In this document: positions 23,368 to 32,147 of the stretch, one piece after another
How the letters are laid out: each line of letters begins with the position of its first letter
Position numbering within the stretch: the stretch's first letter is position 1
Source of the DNA: Pseudomonas sputi
GTDB lineage: Bacteria; Pseudomonadota; Gammaproteobacteria; Pseudomonadales; Pseudomonadaceae
DNA length: 64,000 nt
NCBI RefSeq assembly: GCF_021603585.1
Contig: NZ_BQHI01000015.1
Span: 1 to 64,000, forward strand
Direction of reading: 5' to 3'
The notes under the pieces: model-generated
What the model saw: the letters and a program-made list of their open reading frames with translations, nothing else
Databases searched by the model: none
What the model was told of the DNA's origin: nothing
Program-made: the position numbers and the translations under genes

Positions 23368-25410
23368 ATGAACTACCCGACCGAAGTCAAAGAAGCTGCA
23401 AAACGCCTCTACCTGCGCCGCTGTTCAGTGAAGGAAATCCAGGCGCATTTGAAGCTGCCTAACATCCGCATCGTCTACTACTGGATTCGCCAAGGCGGCT
23501 GGGACGAGATGCTGACGGACGAAGAACCGTTGAGCGCCGTCAACCGGCGAATCACCCTGATTCTGGAAAAGATCGACCCACTGACGAAAGCCGAACTGGA
23601 CGAACTGGAGCGGCTGACAAGCCTGCTGGAGCGTCTGAAAAAGCTCGCGGCCAAACCTGCGCCGGCAGCGCCGTCAGATAATCCGGACGAGCCTCGCGAA
23701 CGTCAGCCTGGTCAACGCCGTGAGCGTGGCGAAGGCGGCGGCAAGAAGCGCGAAAAGAAGGCCAAGAACGACATCAGCGGCCTTACCGAAGTGGACTTCC
23801 TAGATAAGTTCATCTCGAAAATGTACGGCTACCAGAAAGAGCTGTTCGAGGCGAAACAGAACCCACTGACCCGCCGTGTCCGGAACATCCTCAAGAGCCG
23901 TCAGGTCGGCCTGACCTACTACTTCGCCGGCGAAGCGTTCATGGACGCCGTGTTGAGCGGTGACAACCAGGTGTTTCTGTCGGCCAGCCGATCGCAGTCG
24001 GAAATTTTCCGCAGCTACATCATCCAGTTCGCCCAGCAGTGGTTCGGCATCGAGCTGACAGGTAACCCGATCACCCTGAGCAACGGCGCCGAGCTACGCT
24101 TTCTCAGCACCAACAGCAGCACCGCCCAGGGCTACCACGGCCACGTCTACGTCGACGAATACTTCTGGATTCGCGACTTCGAAAAACTCAGCACCGTCGC
24201 CAGCGCCATGGGCACCCACAAGAAATGGCGCAAAACCTATTTCTCGACGCCCAGCGCTGTCTCGCACCAGGCGTACCCGTTCTGGTCGGGTGAAGAGTTC
24301 CGCAACAGCAAGCGCGGCAAGAAGGCCGGCGGCGTGTGGCCGAGCGAAGCGGCTTACACGCAGGGCGCGCTGTGCCCGGACGGCCAGTGGCGCAAGACGA
24401 TCACCCTGGACGATGCGATCGCCGGCGGCTGCGATCTGTTCGACCTCGAGCAGCTGCAGTTGGAGTACGACGAAGACAAATTCCAGCAGTTGTTCTACTG
24501 CAAGTTCATCGACAGCACGCAAAGCGCGTTCAGTCTCAAGGATCTGGAGCGCTGCTACTCGGATCTGTCGTTGTGGGAGGACTACAACCCGGATCTGGAT
24601 CGCCCGTTCGGCAACAGCCCGGTCTGGCTGGGGTACGACCCGAGCCGCACACGCGACGACGCCACCTGCGTGGTCATTGCGCCGCCGCTCGAACCCGGGG
24701 CGAAGTTTCGGATTCTGGAAAAGCACAGCTGGCGGGGCCACTCGTTCACCTACCAAGCCGCGCAGGTCAAGAAGCTGACCGAGCGCTTCAACGTCCAGCA
24801 CATCGGCATCGACGTCACCGGCGTGGGTTACGGCGTGTTCGACCTGGTGCGCGACTTCTACGCCAAGGCGACGCCGATTCACTACAGCCTTGAGGCGAAA
24901 AACGCGCTCGTCCTCAAGGCTCAGGACACGATCCAAGGTAGCCGCATCGAGTGGGACGCCGGCTGGACGGACATCGCCCAGGCGTTCCTGACCATCAAGC
25001 GCGGCGCCACCAACAGCGGCCAGATCACCTACAGCGCATCCCGTACCGAAGCCACCGGTCACGCCGACATTGCCTGGGCGGTGATGCACGCCCTGTCCAA
25101 CGAACCTTTGAACACCAACAAGCGGCGCCGTAGCCGCTACGTCACGAGTAACCAGAGCAGCCATGGCCAACCGCAAACGCAGAAAGCACCACGTAGCCCA
25201 ACCACAGCAACAGCCAATGCGCTCGTTTACGTTCGGGGAACCGGAGCAGGTGCTGTCCGGCAACATCGGCGAGTACGTGGGTGTGTTTCCCAGCGACGAC
25301 GGCAAGATCTACAAGCCGCCGGTGTCACGGGCTGGGCTGGCCAAGCTGTTGCGCGCCAACGCGCACCACGGCGCCATTCCGAAGTTCAAGCGCAACCTGT
25401 TGCTGCGTGA
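23368..25410 (+). CDS. Terminase large (ATPase) subunit (gpP-like)
   Basis: The 680-residue protein starts with a helix-turn-helix of the gpP type (EVKEAAKRLYLRRCSVKEIQAHLKL). A Walker-type SRQVGLTYYFAGEAF is near residue 178 and VYVDEYFWI supplies the Walker B acid near residue 262. The nuclease domain has WLGYDPSRTRDDATCVVI near 420-440. It pumps DNA into the head. The usual length is about 590; here the frame runs 83 codons beyond the portal start (25163), giving an Arg/Gln-rich tail that is only an alternative reading of portal DNA. Confidence 0.9.
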   Translation: MNYPTEVKEAAKRLYLRRCSVKEIQAHLKLPNIRIVYYWIRQGGWDEMLTDEEPLSAVNRRITLILEKIDPLTKAELDELERLTSLLERLKKLAAKPAPAAPSDNPDEPRERQPGQRRERGEGGGKKREKKAKNDISGLTEVDFLDKFISKMYGYQKELFEAKQNPLTRRVRNILKSRQVGLTYYFAGEAFMDAVLSGDNQVFLSASRSQSEIFRSYIIQFAQQWFGIELTGNPITLSNGAELRFLSTNSSTAQGYHGHVYVDEYFWIRDFEKLSTVASAMGTHKKWRKTYFSTPSAVSHQAYPFWSGEEFRNSKRGKKAGGVWPSEAAYTQGALCPDGQWRKTITLDDAIAGGCDLFDLEQLQLEYDEDKFQQLFYCKFIDSTQSAFSLKDLERCYSDLSLWEDYNPDLDRPFGNSPVWLGYDPSRTRDDATCVVIAPPLEPGAKFRILEKHSWRGHSFTYQAAQVKKLTERFNVQHIGIDVTGVGYGVFDLVRDFYAKATPIHYSLEAKNALVLKAQDTIQGSRIEWDAGWTDIAQAFLTIKRGATNSGQITYSASRTEATGHADIAWAVMHALSNEPLNTNKRRRSRYVTSNQSSHGQPQTQKAPRSPTTATANALVYVRGTGAGAVRQHRRVRGCVSQRRRQDLQAAGVTGWAGQAVARQRAPRRHSEVQAQPVAA

Positions 25411-26191
25411 GTTCATCGCCTCGGCCGGCTGCAGCACGGAGACGATGGGCCGTGCCGGCCTGGACTACATGGTGTTCGGCGAAGCGTACTTCTACAACGA
25501 CACCAACGCGTTCGGCCAGGTGCTGGAGCTGCAGCACCTGCCGGCGATCAACATGCGCGTGAAGGTCGACGGAGGCTTCGTGATGCTGCTGCCCGACAAC
25601 AAGGAAATGGAGTTCGAGGCGCACGAAATCTCCCACGTCTTGGACTACGACGTGGAACAGAACATTTACGGGATCCCGGACTACCTGGGCGGTCTGCAGG
25701 CGTTGCTGCTGAATGAGGCTGCGACCCTCTTCCGCCGGCGCTACTACAGCAACGGCGCGCACGCCGGCTACATCTTCTACACCAACGACCCGGATCTGAC
25801 CGAAGAGGACGAAGACGAGCTGCGCGCCCAAATCAGCGCCAGCAAAGGTGTGGGCAACTTCCGCTCAATGTTCGTGAACATCCCCAACGGCAAAGAGAAC
25901 GCGATTCAGATCATTCCCGTGGGTGACTTCCAGGCGAAAGACGAGCTGGAAAAGGTGAAGAACATCACCCGAAACGATGTCATCGCGGCTTGGCGGATGA
26001 ACCCCGCACTGGCCGGCATCATCCCGGAAAACACCGGCGGATTTGGCGACATCGAGAAGATCGATCGCGTGTACACCAGCAACGAGATTCGACCGATCTG
26101 TCAGTTGTTCAATCAGCTGAACGACCGGCTACGCGAAGATAGGCGGTTTGGCTGGAAACCTGCACCTGACACAGTGGATGTCACTGCATGA
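25163..26191 (+). CDS. Portal protein (gpQ-like)
   Basis: The 342-residue protein begins MANRKRRKHHVAQPQQQPMRSFTFGEPEQVL and contains LLREFIASAGCSTETMGRAGLDYMVFGEAYF and PDYLGGLQALLLNEAATLFRRRYYSNGAHAGYIFY. The late MNPALAGIIPENTGGFGDIEKI is strongly typical of P2-type portals. It forms the ring through which DNA enters the head. It starts inside the terminase frame (248-bp overlap). Confidence 0.92.
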   Translation: MANRKRRKHHVAQPQQQPMRSFTFGEPEQVLSGNIGEYVGVFPSDDGKIYKPPVSRAGLAKLLRANAHHGAIPKFKRNLLLREFIASAGCSTETMGRAGLDYMVFGEAYFYNDTNAFGQVLELQHLPAINMRVKVDGGFVMLLPDNKEMEFEAHEISHVLDYDVEQNIYGIPDYLGGLQALLLNEAATLFRRRYYSNGAHAGYIFYTNDPDLTEEDEDELRAQISASKGVGNFRSMFVNIPNGKENAIQIIPVGDFQAKDELEKVKNITRNDVIAAWRMNPALAGIIPENTGGFGDIEKIDRVYTSNEIRPICQLFNQLNDRLREDRRFGWKPAPDTVDVTA

Positions 26192-26209
26192 AACAGTAAG
26201 CGCAGCGGA

Positions 26210-26229
26210 TGCCACTACAAAATGTGGCA
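26210..26229. promoter_or_regulatory. Inverted repeat upstream of the Ogr/Delta-like gene
   Basis: TGCCAC-N8-GTGGCA forms a perfect 6-bp dyad ending 36 bp before the activator start. It may be an operator, or a weak stem after the portal gene, though no T-run follows. Its half-site shares TGCCA with the dyad at the repressor start (27227-27242) but in the opposite orientation. Confidence 0.35.
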
Positions 26230-26265
26230 ATATGGTAGCGTTCAGCTGCCCCTGGGGAGGGACAT

Positions 26266-26523
26266 ATGCGAGTGACATGTAAGTGTGGAAACAAGGGATT
26301 AATCCGCGATAGCAAGCCGCAATCGCCAGATTTCGTGACGCTTTATTGCCAGTGCCTGGACGTCCAGTGCGGGCATACATGGGTCGCCCATTTGACGTTT
26401 TCCCACACGCTGAGTCCATCAGCTCAGACCTTCGACCGATTGCTGTTCGATCGTCTCCGGGAAATGCCTAGGGCGAAACAGCGAGAGTTGTTCGAGCAGC
26501 TCGGGGCGCAGGCAGTTGCGTGA
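26266..26523 (+). CDS. Ogr/Delta-like late transcription activator
   Basis: The protein has 85 residues preceded by a strong GGGAGGG. A zinc site is formed by CKC near the N-terminus (C5, C7) and the family CLDVQC (about residues 30-35) followed by HTWVAHLTF, closely resembling P2 Ogr. Ogr/Delta proteins bind upstream of late promoters and touch the RNA polymerase alpha subunit. The C-terminal part (about 55-85) is helical. It is the expected activator of both late operons. Confidence 0.83.
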   Translation: MRVTCKCGNKGLIRDSKPQSPDFVTLYCQCLDVQCGHTWVAHLTFSHTLSPSAQTFDRLLFDRLREMPRAKQRELFEQLGAQAVA

Positions 26524-26563
26524 CAGGTCAATCGCCGACACCGAAACGTCGGCGATCAAGACA

Positions 26564-26749
26564 TCAGTTGTTGGCTGACTCTTCAGGATTGATGGCAAGA
26601 ATTTCAGATAGCCGACGAAGCTGACCTTGCTCCTTTTCACTCAATGACCGGTAAAGGCCTATGAGGCGGCGTTCCGCTTTGCTCAGGGTATGCCATTCGA
26701 ACTCGGCGAATCCCAAGCAAAGAGGTTCTTTTTTGATGCGATCCAACAT
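26564..26749 (-). CDS. Small hypothetical protein downstream of the repressor
   Basis: The 61-residue protein has GGAG eight bases before ATG 26749. It is charged and probably helical (FEWHTLSKAERRLIGLYRSLSEKEQGQLRRLSEIL), with a possible helix-turn-helix-like shape. It follows the repressor on the same strand after about 100 bp, so it may be expressed in the lysogen. No family was recognised. Confidence 0.55.
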   Translation of the reverse strand: MLDRIKKEPLCLGFAEFEWHTLSKAERRLIGLYRSLSEKEQGQLRRLSEILAINPEESANN

Positions 26750-26850
26750 GCTGACTACTCCATAAAGTGCATGGGTGAATCGGCATTGACGGGATGAGGA
26801 CCGACTTTAGAACGTAGGGACGACCATTGTCGTACAAGCTATGTAACGGG

Positions 26851-27243
26851 TTAAGTCTTCTGACGGGCAGCGTCGTCAGCCATTGCTTTCAGAAACCGGC
26901 GGATTGCCTCTTGGTCACCGGGAGTAATGCTCCGGTATTGAGCAATCAAGCAGTCCTCTACTTCTGAAAGCGCTTCATTCGGGAGCGTGGTACGGATGCC
27001 ATTGACGATGAATGCAACGTCAAAGCCCAGCTCGCTTGCTGCGAGGCTCAGGTAAGACGCGGGGGCATCACTCGCCCCAGATTCATAATTTCCTTGAGTT
27101 CGTTTTGAGACACCAAGTTTTTCAGCTAGCTGATCTTGCGTCAGCCCAGCCTGGGCACGCAATTGTCGCAAGCGGGCGCCAATCTCTTCGGACAGGGTCA
27201 ATTTTTTTCCACTCAGATATTTACAATGGCAGTTTTTTGCCAC
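26851..27243 (-). CDS. CI-type XRE family phage repressor
   Basis: The protein has up to 130 residues. An XRE helix-turn-helix covers LRQLRAQAGLTQDQLAEKLGVSKRTQGNYESG (about residues 25-57). The C-terminal half is a short helical part without a LexA-like Ser/Lys protease, so SOS self-cleavage is not expected. The frame opens with GTG 27243; TTG 27201 (Leu15 of this frame) gives the compact start normal for such repressors and would leave the dyad at 27227-27242 upstream of translation. It faces the lytic genes at 27286 and should hold the lysogenic state. Confidence 0.85.
   Translation of the reverse strand: MAKNCHCKYLSGKKLTLSEEIGARLRQLRAQAGLTQDQLAEKLGVSKRTQGNYESGASDAPASYLSLAASELGFDVAFIVNGIRTTLPNEALSEVEDCLIAQYRSITPGDQEAIRRFLKAMADDAARQKT
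27227..27242. promoter_or_regulatory. Repressor-switch operator candidate
   Basis: TGGCA-N6-TGCCA lies in the short space between the repressor and the divergent regulator at 27286. A symmetric site exactly at the switch is expected for repressor or Cox-like binding. If the repressor starts at TTG 27201, the site lies wholly outside coding DNA. Confidence 0.5.
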
Positions 27244-27285
27244 ATCCTGCGCTCGTCATCACACGAAAACGCAAGGAATTGCACT

Positions 27286-27498
27286 ATGCCCAACACAACC
27301 ATCACCGAGCAAGCCCGCATACAAGCGCGTGAAGCGCTGGAGAAGCGAGGCCAGACCGCGAAGAACTTTGCTGAATTGAACAACCTGAATCCCAGCACCG
27401 TATACGCGGTGCTGAGTGGTCAGAGCCATTGTCGCCGTGGGGAGGCACATCGCGCCGCCGTTCTACTGGGTATCAAAGACGGCGTAATAGAACAGTAA
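27286..27498 (+). CDS. BcepMu gp16-like phage regulator
   Basis: The protein has 70 residues from ATG 27286, nine bases after AAGGA. The segment NFAELNNLNPSTVYAVLSGQ and the ending RRGEAHRAAVLLGIKDG match the gp16 family of small phage DNA-binding proteins. Its place, first gene of the rightward early operon opposite the repressor, is the place of Cox/Cro in P2-like phages. It could block the repressor promoter or assist excision; which one is not visible. Confidence 0.78.
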   Translation: MPNTTITEQARIQAREALEKRGQTAKNFAELNNLNPSTVYAVLSGQSHCRRGEAHRAAVLLGIKDGVIEQ

Positions 27499-27527
27499 CG
27501 ATCTGTATTAACAGGGAACAGTAGAAG

Positions 27528-28007
27528 ATGAAAAGCCCAGTTCTAAAGACGCGCAAGGAAGCAATGCGCGAGATCATTCGCAGTTTTCCCGAGGGACGCG
27601 AAGGCGCTGCCGATCACTTGGGAATGAAAGTCAAAAAGTTCGACAACCACGCCTACGAGAATGCCGGTTGCAGTCCACTGACGGATGTCCAGGTTTACAT
27701 GCTGGAGCAAGCCAGCGGCACTAACCACTTTCCGAACTACGTGGCGCAAATGTATGGCGGTTTGTTTGTGGCCGTTGCCGACCCGGAGAAGCTGGACAAC
27801 GTCGAACTGTATGCCCGGTCGGTGCAGGTATCGGCCAAGCGCGGTTGCGTTGACCAGGCGATTGCCCAGGCATTGGAAGACGGCTCTATCAGCATGGATG
27901 AAGCCGAACACATCCTTGCTGCTCACAACCTCCACATGGCCGCACGTCACGCTGAAGTGCTGGCCGCTATCGACCTGTACCGCGCCAAACCAGGGAAAAA
28001 CCAATGA
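27528..28007 (+). CDS. YmfL-like putative regulatory protein
   Basis: The 159-residue protein begins with MREIIRSFPEGREGAADHLGMKVKKFDNHAYENAGCSPLTDVQVYMLE, the pattern of the YmfL/CII-like group in prophages. The N-terminal 65 residues form a helix-turn-helix; the remainder is helical with DNVELYARSVQVSAKRG. It lies second in the early operon, the usual place for a CII-type protein, and overlaps the next gene by ATGA. Role inferred. Confidence 0.72.
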   Translation: MKSPVLKTRKEAMREIIRSFPEGREGAADHLGMKVKKFDNHAYENAGCSPLTDVQVYMLEQASGTNHFPNYVAQMYGGLFVAVADPEKLDNVELYARSVQVSAKRGCVDQAIAQALEDGSISMDEAEHILAAHNLHMAARHAEVLAAIDLYRAKPGKNQ

Positions 28008-28369
28008 ACAATCTGCTTGCCGTACAGGAGTATCAGGACATGCTCAAAACAGCGGCTTTTGCGTTTCTTGAACGTCATCAGTGCGAACACCTGGGCGACG
28101 ATCAGCAACTGTTCAAACGGGCTGTTCAGCACCTTGTAACGGATTACAACGCCACGCCGCAGCACGCCGAACGCCTGGTGCATCTGGCCAACAGTGAAAT
28201 GTCAGCGGTCAGCGATCGGCAGCGACTGGATGTCATCAACAGCACATCAACGCACACCGTGATTTTCGATACCGCCACCGGCAACGCCTGGGCAATCCCG
28301 GTCAGCCTGATCTACGAACGCATCCTCATTGCTCCCGATAACGGGCGCTTCCGCATCACCGCTTCCTAA
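28004..28369 (+). CDS. Hypothetical early phage protein
   Basis: This 121-residue protein starts in an ATGA overlap with the YmfL-like gene. The first 75 residues are helical and charged; the C-terminus has beta strands (HTVIFDTATGNAWAIPVSLIYERILIA). No signal peptide, membrane segment or known motif was seen. Co-translation with the regulator and location before the replication gene point to an early function. Confidence 0.6.
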   Translation: MNNLLAVQEYQDMLKTAAFAFLERHQCEHLGDDQQLFKRAVQHLVTDYNATPQHAERLVHLANSEMSAVSDRQRLDVINSTSTHTVIFDTATGNAWAIPVSLIYERILIAPDNGRFRITAS

Positions 28370-28442
28370 CACCTAACCAAAAAATCCCCGTTACCCATCG
28401 CCGTGGGTTTGGGTGAGCTGCGCCCGAAATTGAGGTTTGACG

Positions 28443-28676
28443 ATGGAAAACGCCCTGCATATCAACGCAAAACTGACGCCTGTAGAGGCTCAAGCGCTCT
28501 TGGCCAACCTGCGCGAGCAGTACCGTCTCAGCTTCAACGAACTCTGGTACGCAGACCAGTTCCGCCTGATTCCCGATGGCCTGCGCCACGGCTCAATCCT
28601 CGCCCACTGCCCCGTGATGGCCGCTCAGAAACACCTGATTGGCGCCCTCTCCTACTGCCTCAAGAAAGCGAAGTAA
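28443..28676 (+). CDS. Hypothetical early phage protein
   Basis: The protein has 77 residues from ATG 28443 (MENALHINAKLTPVEAQ), preceded by a weak GAGG. It is mostly helical, with a Cys in AHCPVMAAQKHLIGALSYC. It ends four bases before the primase-helicase start, so it belongs to the same transcript. No family was recognised. Confidence 0.55.
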   Translation: MENALHINAKLTPVEAQALLANLREQYRLSFNELWYADQFRLIPDGLRHGSILAHCPVMAAQKHLIGALSYCLKKAK

Positions 28677-28680
28677 CCCC

Positions 28681-31476
28681 ATGAAAGAGCAACTGCGCAG
28701 CGACGTGATCGAGCGCCTGAAAACCGATTACGGGCTCAAGCATCGGACGAGCACTGACTACATGCGCGGCGGCACCTGCCCGAAGTGCCGTCAGAAAACG
28801 CTGTACACCCGTTTTGATGCTCCGTGGTTGGTTATCTGCGGCAGACCTGAAAAATGCGCTCACACCCTACATGTGAAAGAGCTGTATGAAGACCTGTTCG
28901 AAGACTGGAGCAAGCGTGCGCCGGCCACTGACCAACACCCCAACGCGACAGCCCGTGCCTACCTGGAATTCGCCCGGGGTTTTCGCATTGAGCTGATCCA
29001 GGGTTGGTTCACCCAGGAAAGCTTTTACTCCCCCGACCACAACGCCGGCAGCGCAACCGTGCGCTTCGCATTGGACAAAGGCGGCTGGTGGGAACGCCTT
29101 ATCGATCGGCCGCATCGCTTCGGCAAGATGAAAGCCCGGTTCAAATCTAAGGACAGCTATCGAGGCGTCTGGTGGTGCCCGCCCTGCGTGGACCTTCTGG
29201 AGGCGAAAGAAGTCTGGATTGTCGAGGGCATCTTTGACGCCATCGCCCTAGTGCACAACGACATCGTCGCGGTGTCGGCCATGTCCTCGAATGCATTCCC
29301 TGAAGAGTCGCTGCGAGCCCTCGCCCGTAACCGCGACGGCAAGCTGCCCAAGCTGGTCTGGGCACTCGACAACGAACCGGGCGCCCACGCCTACACCAAA
29401 CGCTGGGCGAAGCAGGCCCGCGCGCTGGGGTTCGTCTGCGAGGCGGCACAGATCCCGCTGCGTGATGGCCGGAAGAACGACTGGAACGATCTGCATCAAC
29501 GTTGGAGTTTCATCGAAGACGAGAGCCAACGCGCCGAACAGATCGCGGCTGATCTGAAACAGGTGCGTCACCTGGGTGCGCTACTGCTGGCCGAGAGCGC
29601 CGCCGAAAAAGCGCTGCTGATGTACGACTGGAACAAGCGCGGTGAATTCCACCTGGGCTTCGGCAGTCGCCTGTACTGGTTCAAGTTGGACATGGAGAAA
29701 TTCAACCGGGCGATGCAGGACATCGAGGACAGCGAGAACCACGACGACCAACTGCTCAACCAAGCACAGCAGCGCGAAAAAGCCCTGCAGCAATCGGGCA
29801 GCGTGGTCGAGATTGCCAACTGCTACCCGCAAGCCCTGTATTTCCAGCGCAACGAAGTGACGGACGAGTCCTGGTATTACCTGCGCGTCGATTTCCCGCA
29901 CGACTCCGAAAGCGTTAAGAACACCTTCACCAGCGGCCAGCTTTCAGCCGCCAGCGAATTCAAAAAACGCCTGCTTGGCATGGCCGCCGGCGCCATGTAC
30001 ACCGGCAGCGGTCAGCAACTGGACAAGCTGATGAAGGACCAACTGTTCGGCATCAAAACCGTGTCGACGATCGACTACGTGGGCTACAGCAAGGAATACG
30101 GCTGCTACGTCTACGGCGACCTGGCGATCAAGGACGGCACGACCTACAAGGTCAACAGCGAGGACTATTTCGAGTTCGGAAAACTGCGGCTGAAATCGCT
30201 GCAGAAAGGCGTCCCAATCAAACTGCAGCGAGATGGCAAGGACTTCAATGAAGCCTGGCTGCCGCTGCTGTGGACCTGCTTCGGCGCACAGGGCTTGGTC
30301 GCACTGGTGTTCTTCTTCGGTTCGCTGTTCTGCGAGCAGATCCGGGCGCGCTATCAGTCGTTCCCTTTTCTGGAAGCCACCGGCGAGGCCGGCGCCGGTA
30401 AAACCACCCTGCTCAACCTGCTGTGGAAACTGCTCGGCCGTGAAGGCTACGAAGGCTTCGACCCAATGAAGTCGACGAAAGCCGGTCGCTCGCGGTTGAT
30501 GGGCCAGGTGTCGGGCATGCCGGTGGTATTTCTGGAAGCCGATCGCCACGGCGATGATCGATCGCACGCCAAGACCTTCGAATGGGACGAACTCAAAGAC
30601 TTCTACGGCGGCGGCACGTTGGCCACCAAAGGCGTGAAGACCGCCGGCAACGAGACCTATGAACCGCCGTTTCGCGGCACGATCGCCATAAGCCAGAACG
30701 CGGCCGTGGTCGCCCATGAAGCAATCATGACCCGGATCGTCAAGCTGCACTTCATCCGGCCGACAGTGACGCCGCAAAGCCGCGCTGCAGCGGACAAGCT
30801 GAACGCCCTGGACGGCGGCACGCTCAGCCATTTTCTGATTCGGGCCGTCGGTAAAGAGTCGGCCGTCCTCGAGCTTTTCGCCCAGCGCATGCCCGAACAC
30901 GAAGCCAGGCTACGCCGCCTGCACACCCACTGCTTTGCCTGCGGTACGGAATATCTCAACGAGCAAGGCAACTGCAGCAGCTGCGGGTATGACCTGCGCG
31001 GATACATCCGCGTCGAGCGGATCAGCAAAAACCACGCGCAGTTGCTTTCGCTGCTCGATGCCCTGCGTCTGGTTCTGAAACTGGACGAGCCTCAGGTAGC
31101 CGCGACCCAGCGCCAGATCGTACGCATGGCCATCGAGCGCCAGGCCTCGATCAGCTCCGACCATCCGGCGGTGGCCGAATTCTGGGAGGTCTACGACTAC
31201 CTCGAATCGCTGAATGACGACCCCTTGGTTGATCACAGCAGCGACCCGAACGTGATCGCGATCAACCTCAACGAATTCAGCGAACGCGCCGCCGAACACA
31301 AACAGAAGCTGGCCGACGTGGCCACCCTGCGCGACCTGCTGAAAGAGTCACGCTCGCACAAGTTTCTGGAAGCAAATAAAGCGGTACACAGCGCAGTCCG
31401 CGCAGCGATGAACAGCAGAACCCCCTTGGCGCCGGGCCGTCCCACGACGGTCAAGTGCTGGATCTTCAAAGCGTGA
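28681..31476 (+). CDS. Primase-helicase replication protein
   Basis: The protein has 931 residues. A zinc ribbon is formed by C33, C36, C53 and C59. A Toprim-type primase core follows, with WIVEGIFDAIAL (Glu182) and VWALDNEPGAHAY (Asp230). A helicase domain carries Walker A GEAGAGKTTLL near residue 570 and an acidic EADRHG box near 620. A second zinc ribbon, CFACG...CSSCG, lies near residue 750. It should prime and unwind phage DNA, taking the place of the P2 rolling-circle A protein, which is not encoded here. It is the largest early gene. Confidence 0.87.
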   Translation: MKEQLRSDVIERLKTDYGLKHRTSTDYMRGGTCPKCRQKTLYTRFDAPWLVICGRPEKCAHTLHVKELYEDLFEDWSKRAPATDQHPNATARAYLEFARGFRIELIQGWFTQESFYSPDHNAGSATVRFALDKGGWWERLIDRPHRFGKMKARFKSKDSYRGVWWCPPCVDLLEAKEVWIVEGIFDAIALVHNDIVAVSAMSSNAFPEESLRALARNRDGKLPKLVWALDNEPGAHAYTKRWAKQARALGFVCEAAQIPLRDGRKNDWNDLHQRWSFIEDESQRAEQIAADLKQVRHLGALLLAESAAEKALLMYDWNKRGEFHLGFGSRLYWFKLDMEKFNRAMQDIEDSENHDDQLLNQAQQREKALQQSGSVVEIANCYPQALYFQRNEVTDESWYYLRVDFPHDSESVKNTFTSGQLSAASEFKKRLLGMAAGAMYTGSGQQLDKLMKDQLFGIKTVSTIDYVGYSKEYGCYVYGDLAIKDGTTYKVNSEDYFEFGKLRLKSLQKGVPIKLQRDGKDFNEAWLPLLWTCFGAQGLVALVFFFGSLFCEQIRARYQSFPFLEATGEAGAGKTTLLNLLWKLLGREGYEGFDPMKSTKAGRSRLMGQVSGMPVVFLEADRHGDDRSHAKTFEWDELKDFYGGGTLATKGVKTAGNETYEPPFRGTIAISQNAAVVAHEAIMTRIVKLHFIRPTVTPQSRAAADKLNALDGGTLSHFLIRAVGKESAVLELFAQRMPEHEARLRRLHTHCFACGTEYLNEQGNCSSCGYDLRGYIRVERISKNHAQLLSLLDALRLVLKLDEPQVAATQRQIVRMAIERQASISSDHPAVAEFWEVYDYLESLNDDPLVDHSSDPNVIAINLNEFSERAAEHKQKLADVATLRDLLKESRSHKFLEANKAVHSAVRAAMNSRTPLAPGRPTTVKCWIFKA

Positions 31477-31492
31477 AAAGGAGGCTACACCG

Positions 31493-31786
31493 ATGCAAAT
31501 CCAAGTCTTTATGGGTAATGCCGGCGACGGCAACACGAACAAGCTGCAGGAGATCATCGATCACCTGAATGCGTTGGGGAAAAGCCAGCCGGTGATTCAA
31601 GCCGGGGCTTATGGCGAGGACGGGCTGCTGCAGATTCTTGAAGTTCGTGCTGCAGGCGGCCAGCGCGAAATCCTGGTGGACTCATGCAGCCCACAGCAGA
31701 TTTTGAGCGTACTGGAATGGCAATCCTGCACCGAGGAAGACCCGAATTACGCTGACCTGGTTATTCACCTGGCCCGTCGAGACTGA
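31493..31786 (+). CDS. Hypothetical phage protein
   Basis: This 97-residue acidic protein has a well placed AGGAGG (31480-31485) seven bases before ATG 31493. It shows alternating beta and helical segments (IQVFMGNAGDGNTNKLQEIIDHLNALG; LQILEVRAAGGQREILVD). It starts 16 bp after the primase-helicase. No family was recognised. Confidence 0.6.
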   Translation: MQIQVFMGNAGDGNTNKLQEIIDHLNALGKSQPVIQAGAYGEDGLLQILEVRAAGGQREILVDSCSPQQILSVLEWQSCTEEDPNYADLVIHLARRD

Positions 31787-31850
31787 CGGATGAGAAGCGA
31801 TGTCGAGGAGTTGCAGCTCCCCGACATCAACCACCACTGGGAGCAACGCC

Positions 31851-32147
31851 ATGAAAGCTAAGCACCAAAGCAGCAGTGATTCACAGGCTAACACACTCAA
31901 AAATAGTGACCCGCACGCTCGGCATCTGATGGCTATCAGAATCGTAGGTACAGCGCTGTTTGATTATCGAGTACGGAAAACTGAAGCAGCGCGGATCCGG
32001 CTTGAATGCCTTACCACTTTCGCCAAGGAGTTGGGCGACATCGATGCGGCAGAGTTCGCTGTTGTCGCTCAACTACTGGCAGGCAAATCAACAGCAGACC
32101 GCCCCCCAATTGATCGAACTTACTCACTCGAAGGTATCGCACTATGA
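31851..32147 (+). CDS. Hypothetical phage protein
   Basis: The 98-residue protein starts at ATG 31851; GGGAGCAACGCC lies just upstream. The N-terminal 25 residues are polar and flexible, the rest helical (LMAIRIVGTALFDYRVRKTEAARIRLE). Its stop overlaps the PrtN-like start (ATGA), so the two are translated together. It may act with that activator; no family was recognised. Confidence 0.55.
   Translation: MKAKHQSSSDSQANTLKNSDPHARHLMAIRIVGTALFDYRVRKTEAARIRLECLTTFAKELGDIDAAEFAVVAQLLAGKSTADRPPIDRTYSLEGIAL

Noticed and set aside
24094-25305. A 403-codon minus-strand frame opposite the large terminase
   Set aside because: Antisense shadow; the plus strand encodes a recognisable terminase with motifs in order.
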